From: Alphaproteobacteria bacterium
Lineage (GTDB): Bacteria; Pseudomonadota; Alphaproteobacteria; Rhizobiales; JAJFHC01
NCBI GenBank assembly: GCA_021775805.1
Contig: JAJFHD010000011.1
Coordinates: 118,606 to 182,605 of the forward strand
DNA length: 64,000 bases
Direction of reading: 5' to 3'
Shown: positions 52,712-61,956 of the stretch, piece after piece
Layout of the letters: each line of letters opens with the position of its first letter
Position numbering within the stretch: position 1 is the stretch's first letter
Program-made: the position numbers and the translations under genes
The notes under the pieces: generated by a model
What the model was told of the DNA's origin: nothing
The model's database searches: none
What the model saw: only the letters and a program-made list of their open reading frames with translations

Positions 52712-53497
52712 TCAGCTGATGTCCGGCAGAGCGCCGCGGTGCAGGAAAAACTCCTGGTGGATGACGATGTTCTCTCCGTTGGCAAGCACGGCCGCGTAGG
52801 CCGGTGGTTCGTTGTTGTAAGCCATGACGGGGGTAACGGAATCGTAAGGCACCTGATGGTTCAGGGCGGGCAGGGCTGAATGTGGCACCCGGTTCCAGGA
52901 CCCAGAGACGGGCCGATGGACATGACCGAAAAACAGATGCCGGATGTTCTGCCTGTGCCGGGTGACGATCGATGTGAATGCGCCGGGTTGCTCAAGCCGG
53001 ATCACGTCTAGCCTGGGAATGCCGATGTCGAACGGCGGATGATGCATGAAGAGCAGAACCGGTCGCTCTTGCACCTGCTCGAGTTTTTGCTGAAACCAGT
53101 CGAGCCTTTTCTGACAAAGTTCGCCTTCACGTCTTCCCGGTGCCAGGGTGTCGAGGCACAGGATCTCGCCCCAGCTTGTCTGCGTTGACGACTGGACAAA
53201 GCCGTTGTCATCGACGGGGTAATCGGAAAAAACGGATCGGAAGTTCTCCCGGTTGTCGTGGTTCCCGAGCATTAGGACGACGGGCAAGGGAAAGTTCTCC
53301 AAGCGGGTTTTCAGGGCGTCATAGGCGGACGGTTCGCCGCGGTCCGTCAGGTCACCGGAAATGACACAGATCTCGGCGTCGGCGTGACGGGTGGCGACAT
53401 CGTCGAGGCACCTGTCGAGGCGGCCCAGCGGATCAAGTCCGTGCAGACGAGACCCTGGCACCACGAGGTGCAGGTCGGTGATCTGTATGAGTTTCAT
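52712..53497 (-). CDS. Metallophosphoesterase (CpdA-like cyclic-nucleotide phosphodiesterase family)
   Basis: A 261-residue calcineurin-type phosphoesterase. The five metal motifs appear in order: ITDLHL, SGDLTD, LGNHDNR, MHHPPF and FGHVHRP. This arrangement is typical of class III cAMP phosphodiesterases (CpdA) and of broader phosphodiesterases. It converges on doeA and is divergent from the MetE-like gene with about 120 bases between. Substrate cannot be set from sequence alone. Confidence 0.9.
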   Translation of the reverse strand: MKLIQITDLHLVVPGSRLHGLDPLGRLDRCLDDVATRHADAEICVISGDLTDRGEPSAYDALKTRLENFPLPVVLMLGNHDNRENFRSVFSDYPVDDNGFVQSSTQTSWGEILCLDTLAPGRREGELCQKRLDWFQQKLEQVQERPVLLFMHHPPFDIGIPRLDVIRLEQPGAFTSIVTRHRQNIRHLFFGHVHRPVSGSWNRVPHSALPALNHQVPYDSVTPVMAYNNEPPAYAAVLANGENIVIHQEFFLHRGALPDIS

Positions 53498-53619
53498 GAT
53501 CCTTGTGTCCGCAAACTATTTGCTGCATTGATGAAATACGGTGCTGACAATGGCGCGTCAAATCTGCCATGGTTTGCACGGGTATATTGAGACGATACAT
53601 TAACTCGCCGAGGACGTTC

Positions 53620-54681
53620 ATGAGCATTCGTACGACTTGCATCGGGGCCTATCCGAAACCTGACTATGTGCCGGTAAGTGACTGGTTTATATTGAAAGAT
53701 GGGGCAACCTCCGCCGGCGGCGAAGTCACCCGCGGTTACAGCTCCGTGATGGATGAGGCGGACGAGGATACCGAGGCGCGCTTTGTTAAAGCAACCCGCG
53801 AAGTGATCGAGGACCAGGTCGAAGCTGGCATTGACGTGCCGACCGACGGCGAGATTCGTCGCGAAAATTACATCCATTATCACTGCCGCCATCTGGAAGG
53901 ATTCGACTTTGAAAACCTGACCGCAAAGTCTTCGCGCAATGATGCTTATGTCGCGGAGTTGCCGACCATCCGTGGAACGGTCGCGCCGGTCGACATGTCG
54001 TTCCTGGTGAGGGATTTTCAGACTGCACAATCCTTCACCGACCGTCCCGTCAAGATTACGGTGCCAGGACCGGTTACGATCATGGATACGACGGTTGACG
54101 CCTTCTACAATGATCCGCGCAAACTGGCGTTTGAACTTGCCACAGCGGTGAATGTCGGAGTTCGGGCGCTGGCGGAAGCAGGCTGCAAGAACATTCAGGT
54201 GGATGAACCGGTCTTTGCCCGCAAGGTCGACGTGGCTCTTGATTATGGCGTCGAATGTCTCGAACGCTGCTTTGACGGTGTTCCGGGTGACGTGACGAAG
54301 GTCATGCATATGTGCTGCGGCTACCCCAACCACCTCGACGACGAGGATTATCCGAAAGCGGATCCGGCCGGTTATCTGAAACTTGCGAAAGCAGTAGACG
54401 GATCGTGCGTCGACCAGATCTCGATCGAGGATGCTCACCGCCACAACGATCTCACACTTCTGGAACTGTTTGAGAATTCGACCGTGATCTTTGGAGCGAT
54501 TGCCGTGGCGCGAAGCCGGGTCGAGACCGCCGAAGAAGTTCGTGACCGGCTTTCTGCAGCGCTCAATCATATCGACGCGTCAAGGCTGATCGCGGCACCC
54601 GATTGCGGGCTGGGCTTTCTTGGCGGCACCCTGGCACGCAAGAAGCTCAAAGTCCTTTGCGATGCGGCCCACTCGTTGTGA
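53620..54681 (+). CDS. MetE C-terminal-like (cobalamin-independent methionine synthase family) protein
   Basis: A 353-residue protein equal to the C-terminal catalytic barrel of MetE. Zinc ligands of the family are visible: His230-x-Cys232 (VMHMCCGY) and Cys329 in APDCGLG. It lacks the N-terminal half of full MetE, like the short core-MetE group, whose methyl donors differ and may not be folates. No MesX-like (DUF1852) partner is adjacent. The ATG at 53620 is the family start. It precedes an IclR gene and may be part of methyl-group handling with the MetF genes. Confidence 0.87.
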   Translation: MSIRTTCIGAYPKPDYVPVSDWFILKDGATSAGGEVTRGYSSVMDEADEDTEARFVKATREVIEDQVEAGIDVPTDGEIRRENYIHYHCRHLEGFDFENLTAKSSRNDAYVAELPTIRGTVAPVDMSFLVRDFQTAQSFTDRPVKITVPGPVTIMDTTVDAFYNDPRKLAFELATAVNVGVRALAEAGCKNIQVDEPVFARKVDVALDYGVECLERCFDGVPGDVTKVMHMCCGYPNHLDDEDYPKADPAGYLKLAKAVDGSCVDQISIEDAHRHNDLTLLELFENSTVIFGAIAVARSRVETAEEVRDRLSAALNHIDASRLIAAPDCGLGFLGGTLARKKLKVLCDAAHSL

Positions 54682-54770
54682 TCGCCAAAGGGCCGAAAGG
54701 GGTAGATGACGTGAGCGCAAGTCCGCGCGGTCTTCGGCGTCCCTTGGATCCGGGGGTTAGGAGCTGACAC

Positions 54771-55544
54771 ATGAGCCGGAACGACAGGGTGTTGGACGAT
54801 GCCGATTCAGCGGCTGAAAAAATGTTCAGGATGCTGGATATCCTGGCGCATTCTCCTGTACCGCTCGACGCCAACGATGTGTGTGACGTCATGGATGTCA
54901 ACAAGCCGTCGGTTGTCCGCATGATGCGGCAGATGGAAGATGATGGAATCATCAAGCGCCAGCTTGGTAGTAAGGGGTTTATCCCCGCGCGGCGTTTGGC
55001 CGATCTGGCCCTTCAGTCATTGCTGTCGTGGGCAGCCACCCCTCCGGTGCGTAATTTGCTCGCCGGTGTTGTCGACAAGACCCGTGAGACCTGCAATTTC
55101 GGAATTCTGTTTGACGGTGAGATTGTCTATCTGGAGCGGGTCGAATGCGAACGGCCGATCCGGGTGCATCTGACCGCCGGGTCGTCGGTACCGGTGCACT
55201 GCACGGCGATCGGCAAGATCATGCTCTCGCATATGCCAGCGGACAAGAGACAGCAATTTCTCAAATCGGGTGCCTTGAGCGCTCATACGGCATTGACGGT
55301 TACACGATGGCCGGCACTCGAGGAACAGGTTGCCGGCATCATGGATCGCGGATTTGCGCTCGACAGGGGCGAGTATGTCGACGGTCTTGGCGGCATCGCA
55401 GTGCCCGTCAGAGACGCGGATGGTGACGTTTTTGCCGGTATTGCCGTTCACGCACCTGTAGACAGGTTGCGCGACGATGACGTCAAGGCTCACGTGCCGG
55501 TTCTGCAAGACGCCGCCGACAGGCTGTCGGCCTGTTTGCCGTAG
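54771..55544 (+). CDS. IclR family transcriptional regulator
   Basis: A 257-residue IclR-type regulator: N-terminal winged HTH (KMFRMLDILAHSPVPLDANDV, DVNKPSVVRMMRQMEDDG) and the effector domain with VPVHCTAIGKIMLSHMP and GIAVPVRDADG. GGAG lies nine bases before the ATG. It is about 90 bases after the MetE-like gene and converges on a GMC oxidoreductase gene; either may be its target. It is clearly similar to the IclR gene at 61957. Confidence 0.92.
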   Translation: MSRNDRVLDDADSAAEKMFRMLDILAHSPVPLDANDVCDVMDVNKPSVVRMMRQMEDDGIIKRQLGSKGFIPARRLADLALQSLLSWAATPPVRNLLAGVVDKTRETCNFGILFDGEIVYLERVECERPIRVHLTAGSSVPVHCTAIGKIMLSHMPADKRQQFLKSGALSAHTALTVTRWPALEEQVAGIMDRGFALDRGEYVDGLGGIAVPVRDADGDVFAGIAVHAPVDRLRDDDVKAHVPVLQDAADRLSACLP

Positions 55545-55556
55545 AGGTCAACCGTT

Positions 55557-57179
55557 TCAGGCGCGCCGATCCTCCAGAATCATGTCAGAGGCCTTTTCCC
55601 CGATCATGATGGTCGGCGCATTTGTGTTGCCTGACACGATCGTCGGCATGATCGAGGCATCGGCGACTCTCAGACCCTTGATGCCGTGGACACGGAGCCG
55701 GTCGTCAACCACGGCACGTTCGTCCTGACCCATTTTGCACGTGCTGGTCGGGTGATAGATGGTCTGGGAAATCTCACGGGCCTTCTGCAACAGGTCCTCT
55801 TCCGTGTCGACTGAGTAGCCAGGCAGTTTTTCGTCGACGACGAACTTCGACATGGCACTTGTCTTCACCAGGTTCCGGGTCATTTGCATGCTGGCGACAG
55901 CGGTTTCCTGATCGGCGGCTGCAGAAAGGTAATTGGGGTGAATTGCCGGGTAATCGCGGGCGTCGGGTGTGCGCACGTTGATATGGCCCCGGCTTTCCGG
56001 GCGCAACTGGCAGGCAGACAGGGTAACGCCGGAGAACCTGTGCATTTCGATGCCGGGTTTGTCGGTGCTCAAAGGCTGAAAGTGATACTGGATGTCCGGG
56101 GTGTCGAGTTCCTGCCTGGTCTTGGCAAAGATGCAGACCTGGCTGGCCCCCATGGCCATGGGACCGGTTCGGAAAAGGGCATAGCGGGCTCCAATGAGAC
56201 CACGGCGGAAAAGATTGTTGATTTCATCGTTCAGCGTGGAAACGTTGACTTCGTAGATCATGCGTATCTGCAGGTGGTCCTGGAGGTTTTGCCCGACACC
56301 GGCCAGTTCATGGCGCATATCAATGCCGGCCTGACGCAGCACCTCTCCGGGCCCTATTCCGGAGACCTGGAGGATCTGAGGTGATCCGATCGCGCCGGCG
56401 GACAATATGACCTCTCCGCCGGCCCGTATGCGGGCGGTCTTGGGTCCGCTTGATGTGTGAAACTCAACACCTGTGACCTCGCGCGATGTGGCATCGGAGA
56501 ATGTCAGCCTGGTGGTTTGCGCGTGGGTTACGATATCGAGATTGGGGCGGCCTTTCGCGGGGTTGAGAAAGGCAACCGCAGATGAACACCGGCGGCCGTT
56601 TCTTGACGTGAGTTGAAAATAGCCGGCACCTTCCTGGGTGGCGCCATTGAAGTCGTCGTTTCGGGGGATGCCGATCTCTTCGGCTGCTTCGATCAGGGCA
56701 TTGCAGATGTCCCGGTGGACCCGCATGTTCGAGACCGACAGGCCTCCATCGGCGCCATGATAGTCGTCGGCACCGCGTTCCTGGTTCTCCGAGCGTTTGA
56801 AATAGGGCAGGACATCGTCGAAAGACCAGCCGACATTACCGAGCTGGCGCCAGTGATCGTAGTCCTGATGCTGACCCCGTATATAGAGAAGCCCGTTTAT
56901 CGAACTGGACCCGCCCAGCGTCTTGCCGCGGGGCCAGTCAATGCTGCGACCATCGAGACCGGGGTCCGGTTCGGTCTTGTAACACCAGTCCGTTTTGGGA
57001 TTGTGCATCATCTTGAAATATCCAACCGGCACGTGAATCCAGGGATTAATGTCCCTGCCGCCGGCTTCGAGCAGAAGAACGCGGCACGCCGGATCTGCCG
57101 ACAGGCGATTCGCGAGTACGCATCCTGCAGATCCTGCGCCGACAACGATGAAATCGTAATCTTGGTTTTCAATCTGCAT
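55557..57179 (-). CDS. GMC family oxidoreductase (choline dehydrogenase-like)
   Basis: A 540-residue flavoenzyme. The FAD loop DFIVVGAGSAGCVLANRL is at residues 9-26; GMC motif 1 is RGKTLGGSSSINGLLYIRG and motif 2 is GAIGSPQILQVSGIG. The catalytic His is in YHPTSTCKMG and Asn in SGNTNAPTIMIGEK. The family oxidises alcohols such as choline, alkanols or polyethylene glycols. It is a single gene; a palindrome at 57260 lies about 80 bases upstream of its start. Confidence 0.93.
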   Translation of the reverse strand: MQIENQDYDFIVVGAGSAGCVLANRLSADPACRVLLLEAGGRDINPWIHVPVGYFKMMHNPKTDWCYKTEPDPGLDGRSIDWPRGKTLGGSSSINGLLYIRGQHQDYDHWRQLGNVGWSFDDVLPYFKRSENQERGADDYHGADGGLSVSNMRVHRDICNALIEAAEEIGIPRNDDFNGATQEGAGYFQLTSRNGRRCSSAVAFLNPAKGRPNLDIVTHAQTTRLTFSDATSREVTGVEFHTSSGPKTARIRAGGEVILSAGAIGSPQILQVSGIGPGEVLRQAGIDMRHELAGVGQNLQDHLQIRMIYEVNVSTLNDEINNLFRRGLIGARYALFRTGPMAMGASQVCIFAKTRQELDTPDIQYHFQPLSTDKPGIEMHRFSGVTLSACQLRPESRGHINVRTPDARDYPAIHPNYLSAAADQETAVASMQMTRNLVKTSAMSKFVVDEKLPGYSVDTEEDLLQKAREISQTIYHPTSTCKMGQDERAVVDDRLRVHGIKGLRVADASIMPTIVSGNTNAPTIMIGEKASDMILEDRRA

Positions 57180-57639
57180 TTAACTTCCGCCTAAAAACGG
57201 CGCCCATTTGATGACACTGTGAAATTTGAGTTGCATAAAACGCCATTCGCTGCGATTATTGAGACTATTGGTCTCATTATTATAAAAAAATGACCGATGA
57301 TCAATGGGAGGATGGTCGTGTTCCTGCAAATTATGCAAATGGAACTGAGAAAACCGAATATATCGCCGGTTTCCGATCAAACGAGCGCTAGTTTGGGCGT
57401 TTGTGACAAATTGCGGTTGCCAATTCGCTCGCAATCCCGTTTTGTGTCCGGTACACGATCAGACGACAAATCATCCACGTTGGAACATGCAGACAGACGA
57501 TCACGCAACCGGAGACCGACCGGTATCCGGATTTCCAGAAATGACAAGAATTTGCACCGTCTTCTGCACCGGAGCGCAGGCTCGGCATGGGCAGATTGTC
57601 GTCGCGGTTGGGGACACAAGGCCAAGGGGCTGCTGACGC
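57180..57639. other. Divergent intergenic region (GMC and TerC genes)
   Basis: These 460 bases contain the palindrome at 57260-57276 with AT-rich flanks, probably the GMC promoter region. I looked for a manganese riboswitch (yybP-ykoY type), often found before terC-like genes, and did not find a convincing one. No gene is supported. Confidence 0.6.
57260..57276. promoter_or_regulatory. Palindromic operator candidate upstream of GMC gene
   Basis: TGAGAC and GTCTCA flank TATTG as a perfect six-base inverted repeat inside an AT-rich segment. A half-site TGAGAC is also present at 53588, upstream of the MetE-like gene. An IclR protein encoded between these two genes is a candidate binder. Confidence 0.5.
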
Positions 57640-58248
57640 ATGGAGACGGACACTTTAATCGACCTTGCGTCGATCATCTGGCTCGACGTGGTCCTGTCCG
57701 GCGACAATGCTCTGGTGATTGGTCTGGCGGCTTCGACGCTGGTCCCCGAAGCGCGCAAACGCGCGGTCGTTTTCGGACTAGTTCTGGCGGCGGTTATTCG
57801 CATTGTATTTGCCGCCATGACGGCCTACTTGCTCCAGGTCCCCGGACTGCTGGTGGTCGGCGGTCTTGCTCTGTTCTGGGTGGCCTATGGCCTGGTGCGC
57901 GAGATCATGCGCATGTCGGAGAAGTCACAAGATTCCCTCGACGATATCGAAGGCACAGAGAGTTCACGGCGCAGCATGGTGCGTGCACTGGTCTCGATCA
58001 CCATCGCCGACATATCCATGTCGATCGACAACGTTCTGGCGGTTGGCGCCATTGCCAGGGACAGCGTGGAACTTCTGGTCTTCGGGCTGGTACTGTCGAT
58101 TGCCCTGATGGGTCTGTGTGCCACGCTGATCATGAAGCTGCTGATCAAACACGTCTGGATTTCCTACATCGGCGTGGGCTTTCTGGTCTATATCGGCGGG
58201 GAAATGATCTGGGACGGCTGGGCGTCGTTCATGACCCTGTTCGCCTGA
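57640..58248 (+). CDS. TerC family integral membrane protein
   Basis: A 202-residue membrane protein with about six to seven hydrophobic segments. The two Asp motifs of the family, LSGDNALVIG near the N terminus and MSIDNVLAVGAIA in the second half, are present and probably bind a metal ion. TerC/Alx/YceF-type proteins export manganese or protect from metal stress. It is followed by a TRAP operon after about 240 bases and has no clear link with it. Confidence 0.9.
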   Translation: METDTLIDLASIIWLDVVLSGDNALVIGLAASTLVPEARKRAVVFGLVLAAVIRIVFAAMTAYLLQVPGLLVVGGLALFWVAYGLVREIMRMSEKSQDSLDDIEGTESSRRSMVRALVSITIADISMSIDNVLAVGAIARDSVELLVFGLVLSIALMGLCATLIMKLLIKHVWISYIGVGFLVYIGGEMIWDGWASFMTLFA

Positions 58249-58489
58249 GACCACAGCGTCGACCACACGATACTTTTTCAACAATTGGAATGCTTGCCGG
58301 GCACCGTCTGAACGCGACGGATTCCCGGCCACAAGAGTTCGAGACTAGACCGAGCGTGCGCGGATGCGGGCGAAAGGTCGGGTTTCGGCTGTTCTGTCTC
58401 GAATTCCGAAGGGTGTCGCTAAGGCGACCATTTTTGGGTGAGGCGGGTAAACCCGAACGAGACAATTTACACAACGGGAGTAGAAACAC

Positions 58490-59719
58490 ATGCTAGGAAA
58501 CAAACTTAAGGGCATTTCACGCCGTGACATGCTGAAACTGACAGGCCAGTACGGGATGACATCCACGTTGCTGGCGGCAGGCGCACTGACAGGTGCCGTA
58601 TCACTGCCACGCCTCGCCGAGGCCGCGAACTCGACCTACAAGAAGCGGTTCAAAAACACACCGAAGTTCAAACTGAAGTTTGGTGCTGCCGGTTTTACCG
58701 AAAAGAACCTCTTGATAGAACGGGCCGGTTGCCTGCAATGGGTCAACGATCTGGAAGAACGCACCGACGGTGCAATCCAGGTTGAATTTATCGGTGCAAA
58801 CCAAATCTGCGGACAGCTGAACTGCGTCAAGAAAACCCAACAGGGTATCGTCGATATCTATGCGGCGTCGACCCAGAACTCGGCCGGTGGGGCGCCTTAT
58901 CTCAACGTGCTCGATTACGCGTACATGTTCCCGAGCCGGGCGTCGCAGTATCACTTCCTGTACCATCCGGGCAGCCAGAAAATTCTGCGCGATCCGATGC
59001 GCAAGCGCCACGGTGTCGAGTTCCTGTTCAGCCATGCAGAGCTGCGTGGCATTCAGCTCGGCCTGGCCTGGAAGGACAAGCCGCTGGTGACCAGTGTGAC
59101 CCAGCTTGCCGGGACCAAGAACCGGGTGACGGGTACGCAGCTTGGCCGTATTGCCATGAACCTGATGAAGCTCAACCCAACGCCGATCGCCTGGTCGGAA
59201 ACTCTTGACGGCCTCAAGCAGGGCCTGATTGACGGGGCCGAAACATGGGCGTCGGCCGTGGCTTATGCCAACATGTCGCCGGTTGTTTCCCAGGTGATCA
59301 ACCTTGAGTTCTTCTGTGGCACAGAACATACGGCCATGAACTCGAAGGTCTTCGACAGCCTCGGTGGCGAACTTCAGGACGCCGTCATGGAATCGTCGTA
59401 TCTGGCGCAGGTCCACGTGCAAGCCGCCAACGAAGCCGCCCTGGTTAACACGGTCGGTTTCTCCGATCCTCAGCATCCCAACACGATCTTTGCCAAACAC
59501 GGCACGCGCGTGTCGATGTTGTCGGCGGAAGCCAAGCGTGAAGCCGAAGAAATGTGTTCGCCCGAATTCCACCCGGCTGAGTGGGAAAAATGGCGCGAAC
59601 GCCTCAACGGCTGGTCAGGCGGGATGGACACCTACAAGTTCATCTCCGACATCGCCCGGGAAATCCCGAAAGATACTCTTGCCGAGAACGTCGAACCACG
59701 GCGCTGGTGGAAGGGCTGA
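58490..59719 (+). CDS. TRAP transporter substrate-binding protein, Tat-exported
   Basis: A 409-residue TRAP receptor. The N terminus has a Tat signal (SRRDMLKLTGQ, residues 10-20, then a hydrophobic stretch to about 45), suggesting it folds before export. The mature domain keeps the DctP layout, with a central LAGTKNRVTGTQLGRIAMN segment. GGGAG precedes the ATG. It heads an operon with two permease genes. A hairpin follows its stop, consistent with a higher level of receptor than of permease. Confidence 0.9.
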   Translation: MLGNKLKGISRRDMLKLTGQYGMTSTLLAAGALTGAVSLPRLAEAANSTYKKRFKNTPKFKLKFGAAGFTEKNLLIERAGCLQWVNDLEERTDGAIQVEFIGANQICGQLNCVKKTQQGIVDIYAASTQNSAGGAPYLNVLDYAYMFPSRASQYHFLYHPGSQKILRDPMRKRHGVEFLFSHAELRGIQLGLAWKDKPLVTSVTQLAGTKNRVTGTQLGRIAMNLMKLNPTPIAWSETLDGLKQGLIDGAETWASAVAYANMSPVVSQVINLEFFCGTEHTAMNSKVFDSLGGELQDAVMESSYLAQVHVQAANEAALVNTVGFSDPQHPNTIFAKHGTRVSMLSAEAKREAEEMCSPEFHPAEWEKWRERLNGWSGGMDTYKFISDIAREIPKDTLAENVEPRRWWKG

Positions 59720-59733
59720 TACTCTGAATAAAT

Positions 59734-59776
59734 CACGGGGGCGGGCTATCAGTCCGCTCCCGTGTCTTGTAGTCTT
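59734..59776 (+). terminator. Attenuator-like hairpin between receptor and small permease
   Basis: CACGGGGGCGG pairs with CCGCTCCCGTG over 11 positions with one G-T wobble; the loop is nine bases and the sequence TCTTGTAGTCTTTT follows. It lies 15 bases after the receptor gene, inside the operon, and could partly stop transcription. Confidence 0.65.
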
Positions 59777-59871
59777 TTGACGGTATGCTGAAATACGGCA
59801 TGTCCGGCGTGCGTCGATTGAGGCACGCAGGACTTTGGATTTTCTGGGTTCTGAGGGGAGGCCGGACACAA

Positions 59872-60390
59872 ATGTTCGTACTTAGATGGCTTGATGAGAA
59901 CATCGAAAAGGCGATTATCCTCGTCAACTATATCGCGATGGCCGGGATCATTTTTGTCGAAGTGATCCGGCGCTTCCTGTTCAGCGAACAAGCTGCGTGG
60001 AGTTCCACGGTTCCAATCTATCTCTTTCTCTGGGTGACCTGGATCGGGTGCACTTACAACGTCAAGATCAGGTCGCACCTGAGGTTTGACGAACTCCGGG
60101 TTCGCATGCCCTACGGATTGCAGTTTGCCTGTTTGATGATGGATGCGGTTCTGTGGATCGTGTTCGCAGGCATCGTAATATACTTCTCGGTTGAGCAAGT
60201 TTCTCTTTCCTATGACAATTTCGCAATTGTTCAGGGTACGGACGACGTCATGCAGTGGTGGTTCTACACAGCCACGCCGATTGCCTGGGGCTTGCTGATC
60301 ATCCGGGTGCTGCAGAATGTGGCAGATGACTACGGCCTGTACCGCAAGGGTGAGCCGTTCAAGATCCAAGTCGGTATGCTGGGCGAGTAG
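59872..60390 (+). CDS. TRAP transporter small permease
   Basis: A 172-residue membrane protein with about four hydrophobic segments, of DctQ type (LYLFLWVTWIG-like stretch IYLFLWVTWIGCTYN, IRSHLRFDEL). The ATG at 59872 after GGGGAGG is preferred; an earlier in-frame ATG at 59785 would put a basic extension on the protein and fall next to the attenuator hairpin. Ten bases separate it from the large permease gene. Confidence 0.87.
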   Translation: MFVLRWLDENIEKAIILVNYIAMAGIIFVEVIRRFLFSEQAAWSSTVPIYLFLWVTWIGCTYNVKIRSHLRFDELRVRMPYGLQFACLMMDAVLWIVFAGIVIYFSVEQVSLSYDNFAIVQGTDDVMQWWFYTATPIAWGLLIIRVLQNVADDYGLYRKGEPFKIQVGMLGE

Positions 60391-60399
60391 GGAACAATC

Positions 60400-61779
60400 A
60401 TGGACACTCTCTGGATTTCACTCATATCTCTCGGCGTGACGGTTCTGTTCGTGCTTGGTGTTCCGATCTTTCTGATCATCGGATACTGGGTCATCGGCGT
60501 CAGTATCGTGATTGACTTTACCCTGGCCAACATCGGGGTGACACTTTACGAGGGGTTGAATTTTTTCGGTCTTTTAGCTTTGCCGCTGTTTATCCTGACC
60601 GGAGACCTGATCAACAAGGCAGGTATCGCAAAACGGCTGTCAGATTTCGCCTATTCCGTTCTCGGATGGATGCGTGGTGGCCTTGCGATGGCAAGTCTTG
60701 GAGCCTGCGGTTTGTTTGCTGCGATCTCGGGGTCGAATTCAGCGACCACAGCAACCATCGGGTCGATCATGTATCCGGAAATGCTTGAAAACGGATACGA
60801 CAAGAATTTCGCTGCCGCGACGATTGCTTCCGGCGGTACTGTCGGCATCATCATCCCGCCGTCAATTATCTTCATCGTTTACGGGTTCCTGCTGAACCTG
60901 TCGATAAGCGACCTTTTTGTCGGTGGACTGCTGCCGGGGTTGTTGATGGTATTCGCGATGCAGGCGGCGTGCTGGTACCTGTCGCGCAAAAACAAATGGG
61001 GCAAACTAATCGCGATCGATCCGGTGCGGATCATCCGGACAGCGTTTGGTGCCTGGCTGGGGTTCTTTGCCATCCTCCTGGTGATCTGGGGTATCTATTC
61101 TGGCAAGTTTTCGCCGACGGAAGCAGCGGGCGTGACGGCAGGTTTCTGTCTGATCGTCGGACTGCTTTCCTATCCGCTTTACAAAATGCTGGGCCAGGAA
61201 CAGGAGGGTGAGTCGGGTACCGGTAAGTTTATGCGGATGCTGACTGTGCCCGGTTTGACACTGCGTGACCTGCCGGACGTCATACTGAGATCAGGCCAGA
61301 TTACAGGTCTGCTGGCACCGTTGATTGCGATCTCCGTTGTCATGCAACAAATCCTTTCGCTGATGGGTGCACGGGATTTCATCACGGAATTCATCACTGG
61401 CTTCGGCGGATATTTTGCTGTTCTGGGCGTCTGCATGCTGCTCGTGCTGCTTGCCGGCACAATTTTGGAAAGCCTGCCGAACACCATTATCCTGGCACCG
61501 ATCCTGGCTCCTATTGCCCACGGGATCGGGGTCGATCCGATTCACTTTGCGGTCATATTCCTGGTGGGCGATGCGATCGGTTTCATCACGCCGCCCTACG
61601 GCCTGAACCTTTATGTGGCCAGCGGGATAACCGGGATACCCTATCTCCGATTATTGAGATATACGGTGCCCTATCTGATCTCGCTGCTGATCGTATGGAT
61701 GATCATCGCAGCTGTGCCTCAGTTGTCGACGATTTTGCTGGTTCACGAAGGCGCTGGTGTTTTTCAGCACAGCAACTGA
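60400..61779 (+). CDS. TRAP transporter large permease (DctM type)
   Basis: A 459-residue polytopic protein with about twelve hydrophobic segments. Family marks include LPLFILTGDLINKAGIAKRL, AISGSNSATTATIGSIMYPEM, GGTVGIIIPPSIIFI and ITPPYGLNLYVASGI. It completes the second TRAP system in the window; the receptor differs enough from the first that another acid is probably taken up. An IclR gene follows and may control the operon. Confidence 0.93.
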   Translation: MDTLWISLISLGVTVLFVLGVPIFLIIGYWVIGVSIVIDFTLANIGVTLYEGLNFFGLLALPLFILTGDLINKAGIAKRLSDFAYSVLGWMRGGLAMASLGACGLFAAISGSNSATTATIGSIMYPEMLENGYDKNFAAATIASGGTVGIIIPPSIIFIVYGFLLNLSISDLFVGGLLPGLLMVFAMQAACWYLSRKNKWGKLIAIDPVRIIRTAFGAWLGFFAILLVIWGIYSGKFSPTEAAGVTAGFCLIVGLLSYPLYKMLGQEQEGESGTGKFMRMLTVPGLTLRDLPDVILRSGQITGLLAPLIAISVVMQQILSLMGARDFITEFITGFGGYFAVLGVCMLLVLLAGTILESLPNTIILAPILAPIAHGIGVDPIHFAVIFLVGDAIGFITPPYGLNLYVASGITGIPYLRLLRYTVPYLISLLIVWMIIAAVPQLSTILLVHEGAGVFQHSN

Positions 61780-61956
61780 CGTTTTGGGGAACGCAAACGG
61801 CCCGATGCTTCGGCCACGGCATGGCGGCGTTGGGTTTCGTTTGCGGAATTTAGCGATGTGCGACGATGTGGCCACTGATTTGCAAACGGACATGTACAAC
61901 CTGGAGATGCTTACTGCACGTTTTGTGAAGGGGCTTAAATACCGGGACAGCAAGGT

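Noticed and set aside
57400..57639. Manganese riboswitch before the TerC gene
   Set aside because: I did not find the conserved yybP-ykoY core sequences; a covariance search could settle it.
57297..58496. 399-codon rightward frame over the TerC gene
   Set aside because: It overlaps terC in another frame, is rich in Arg and shows no domain.
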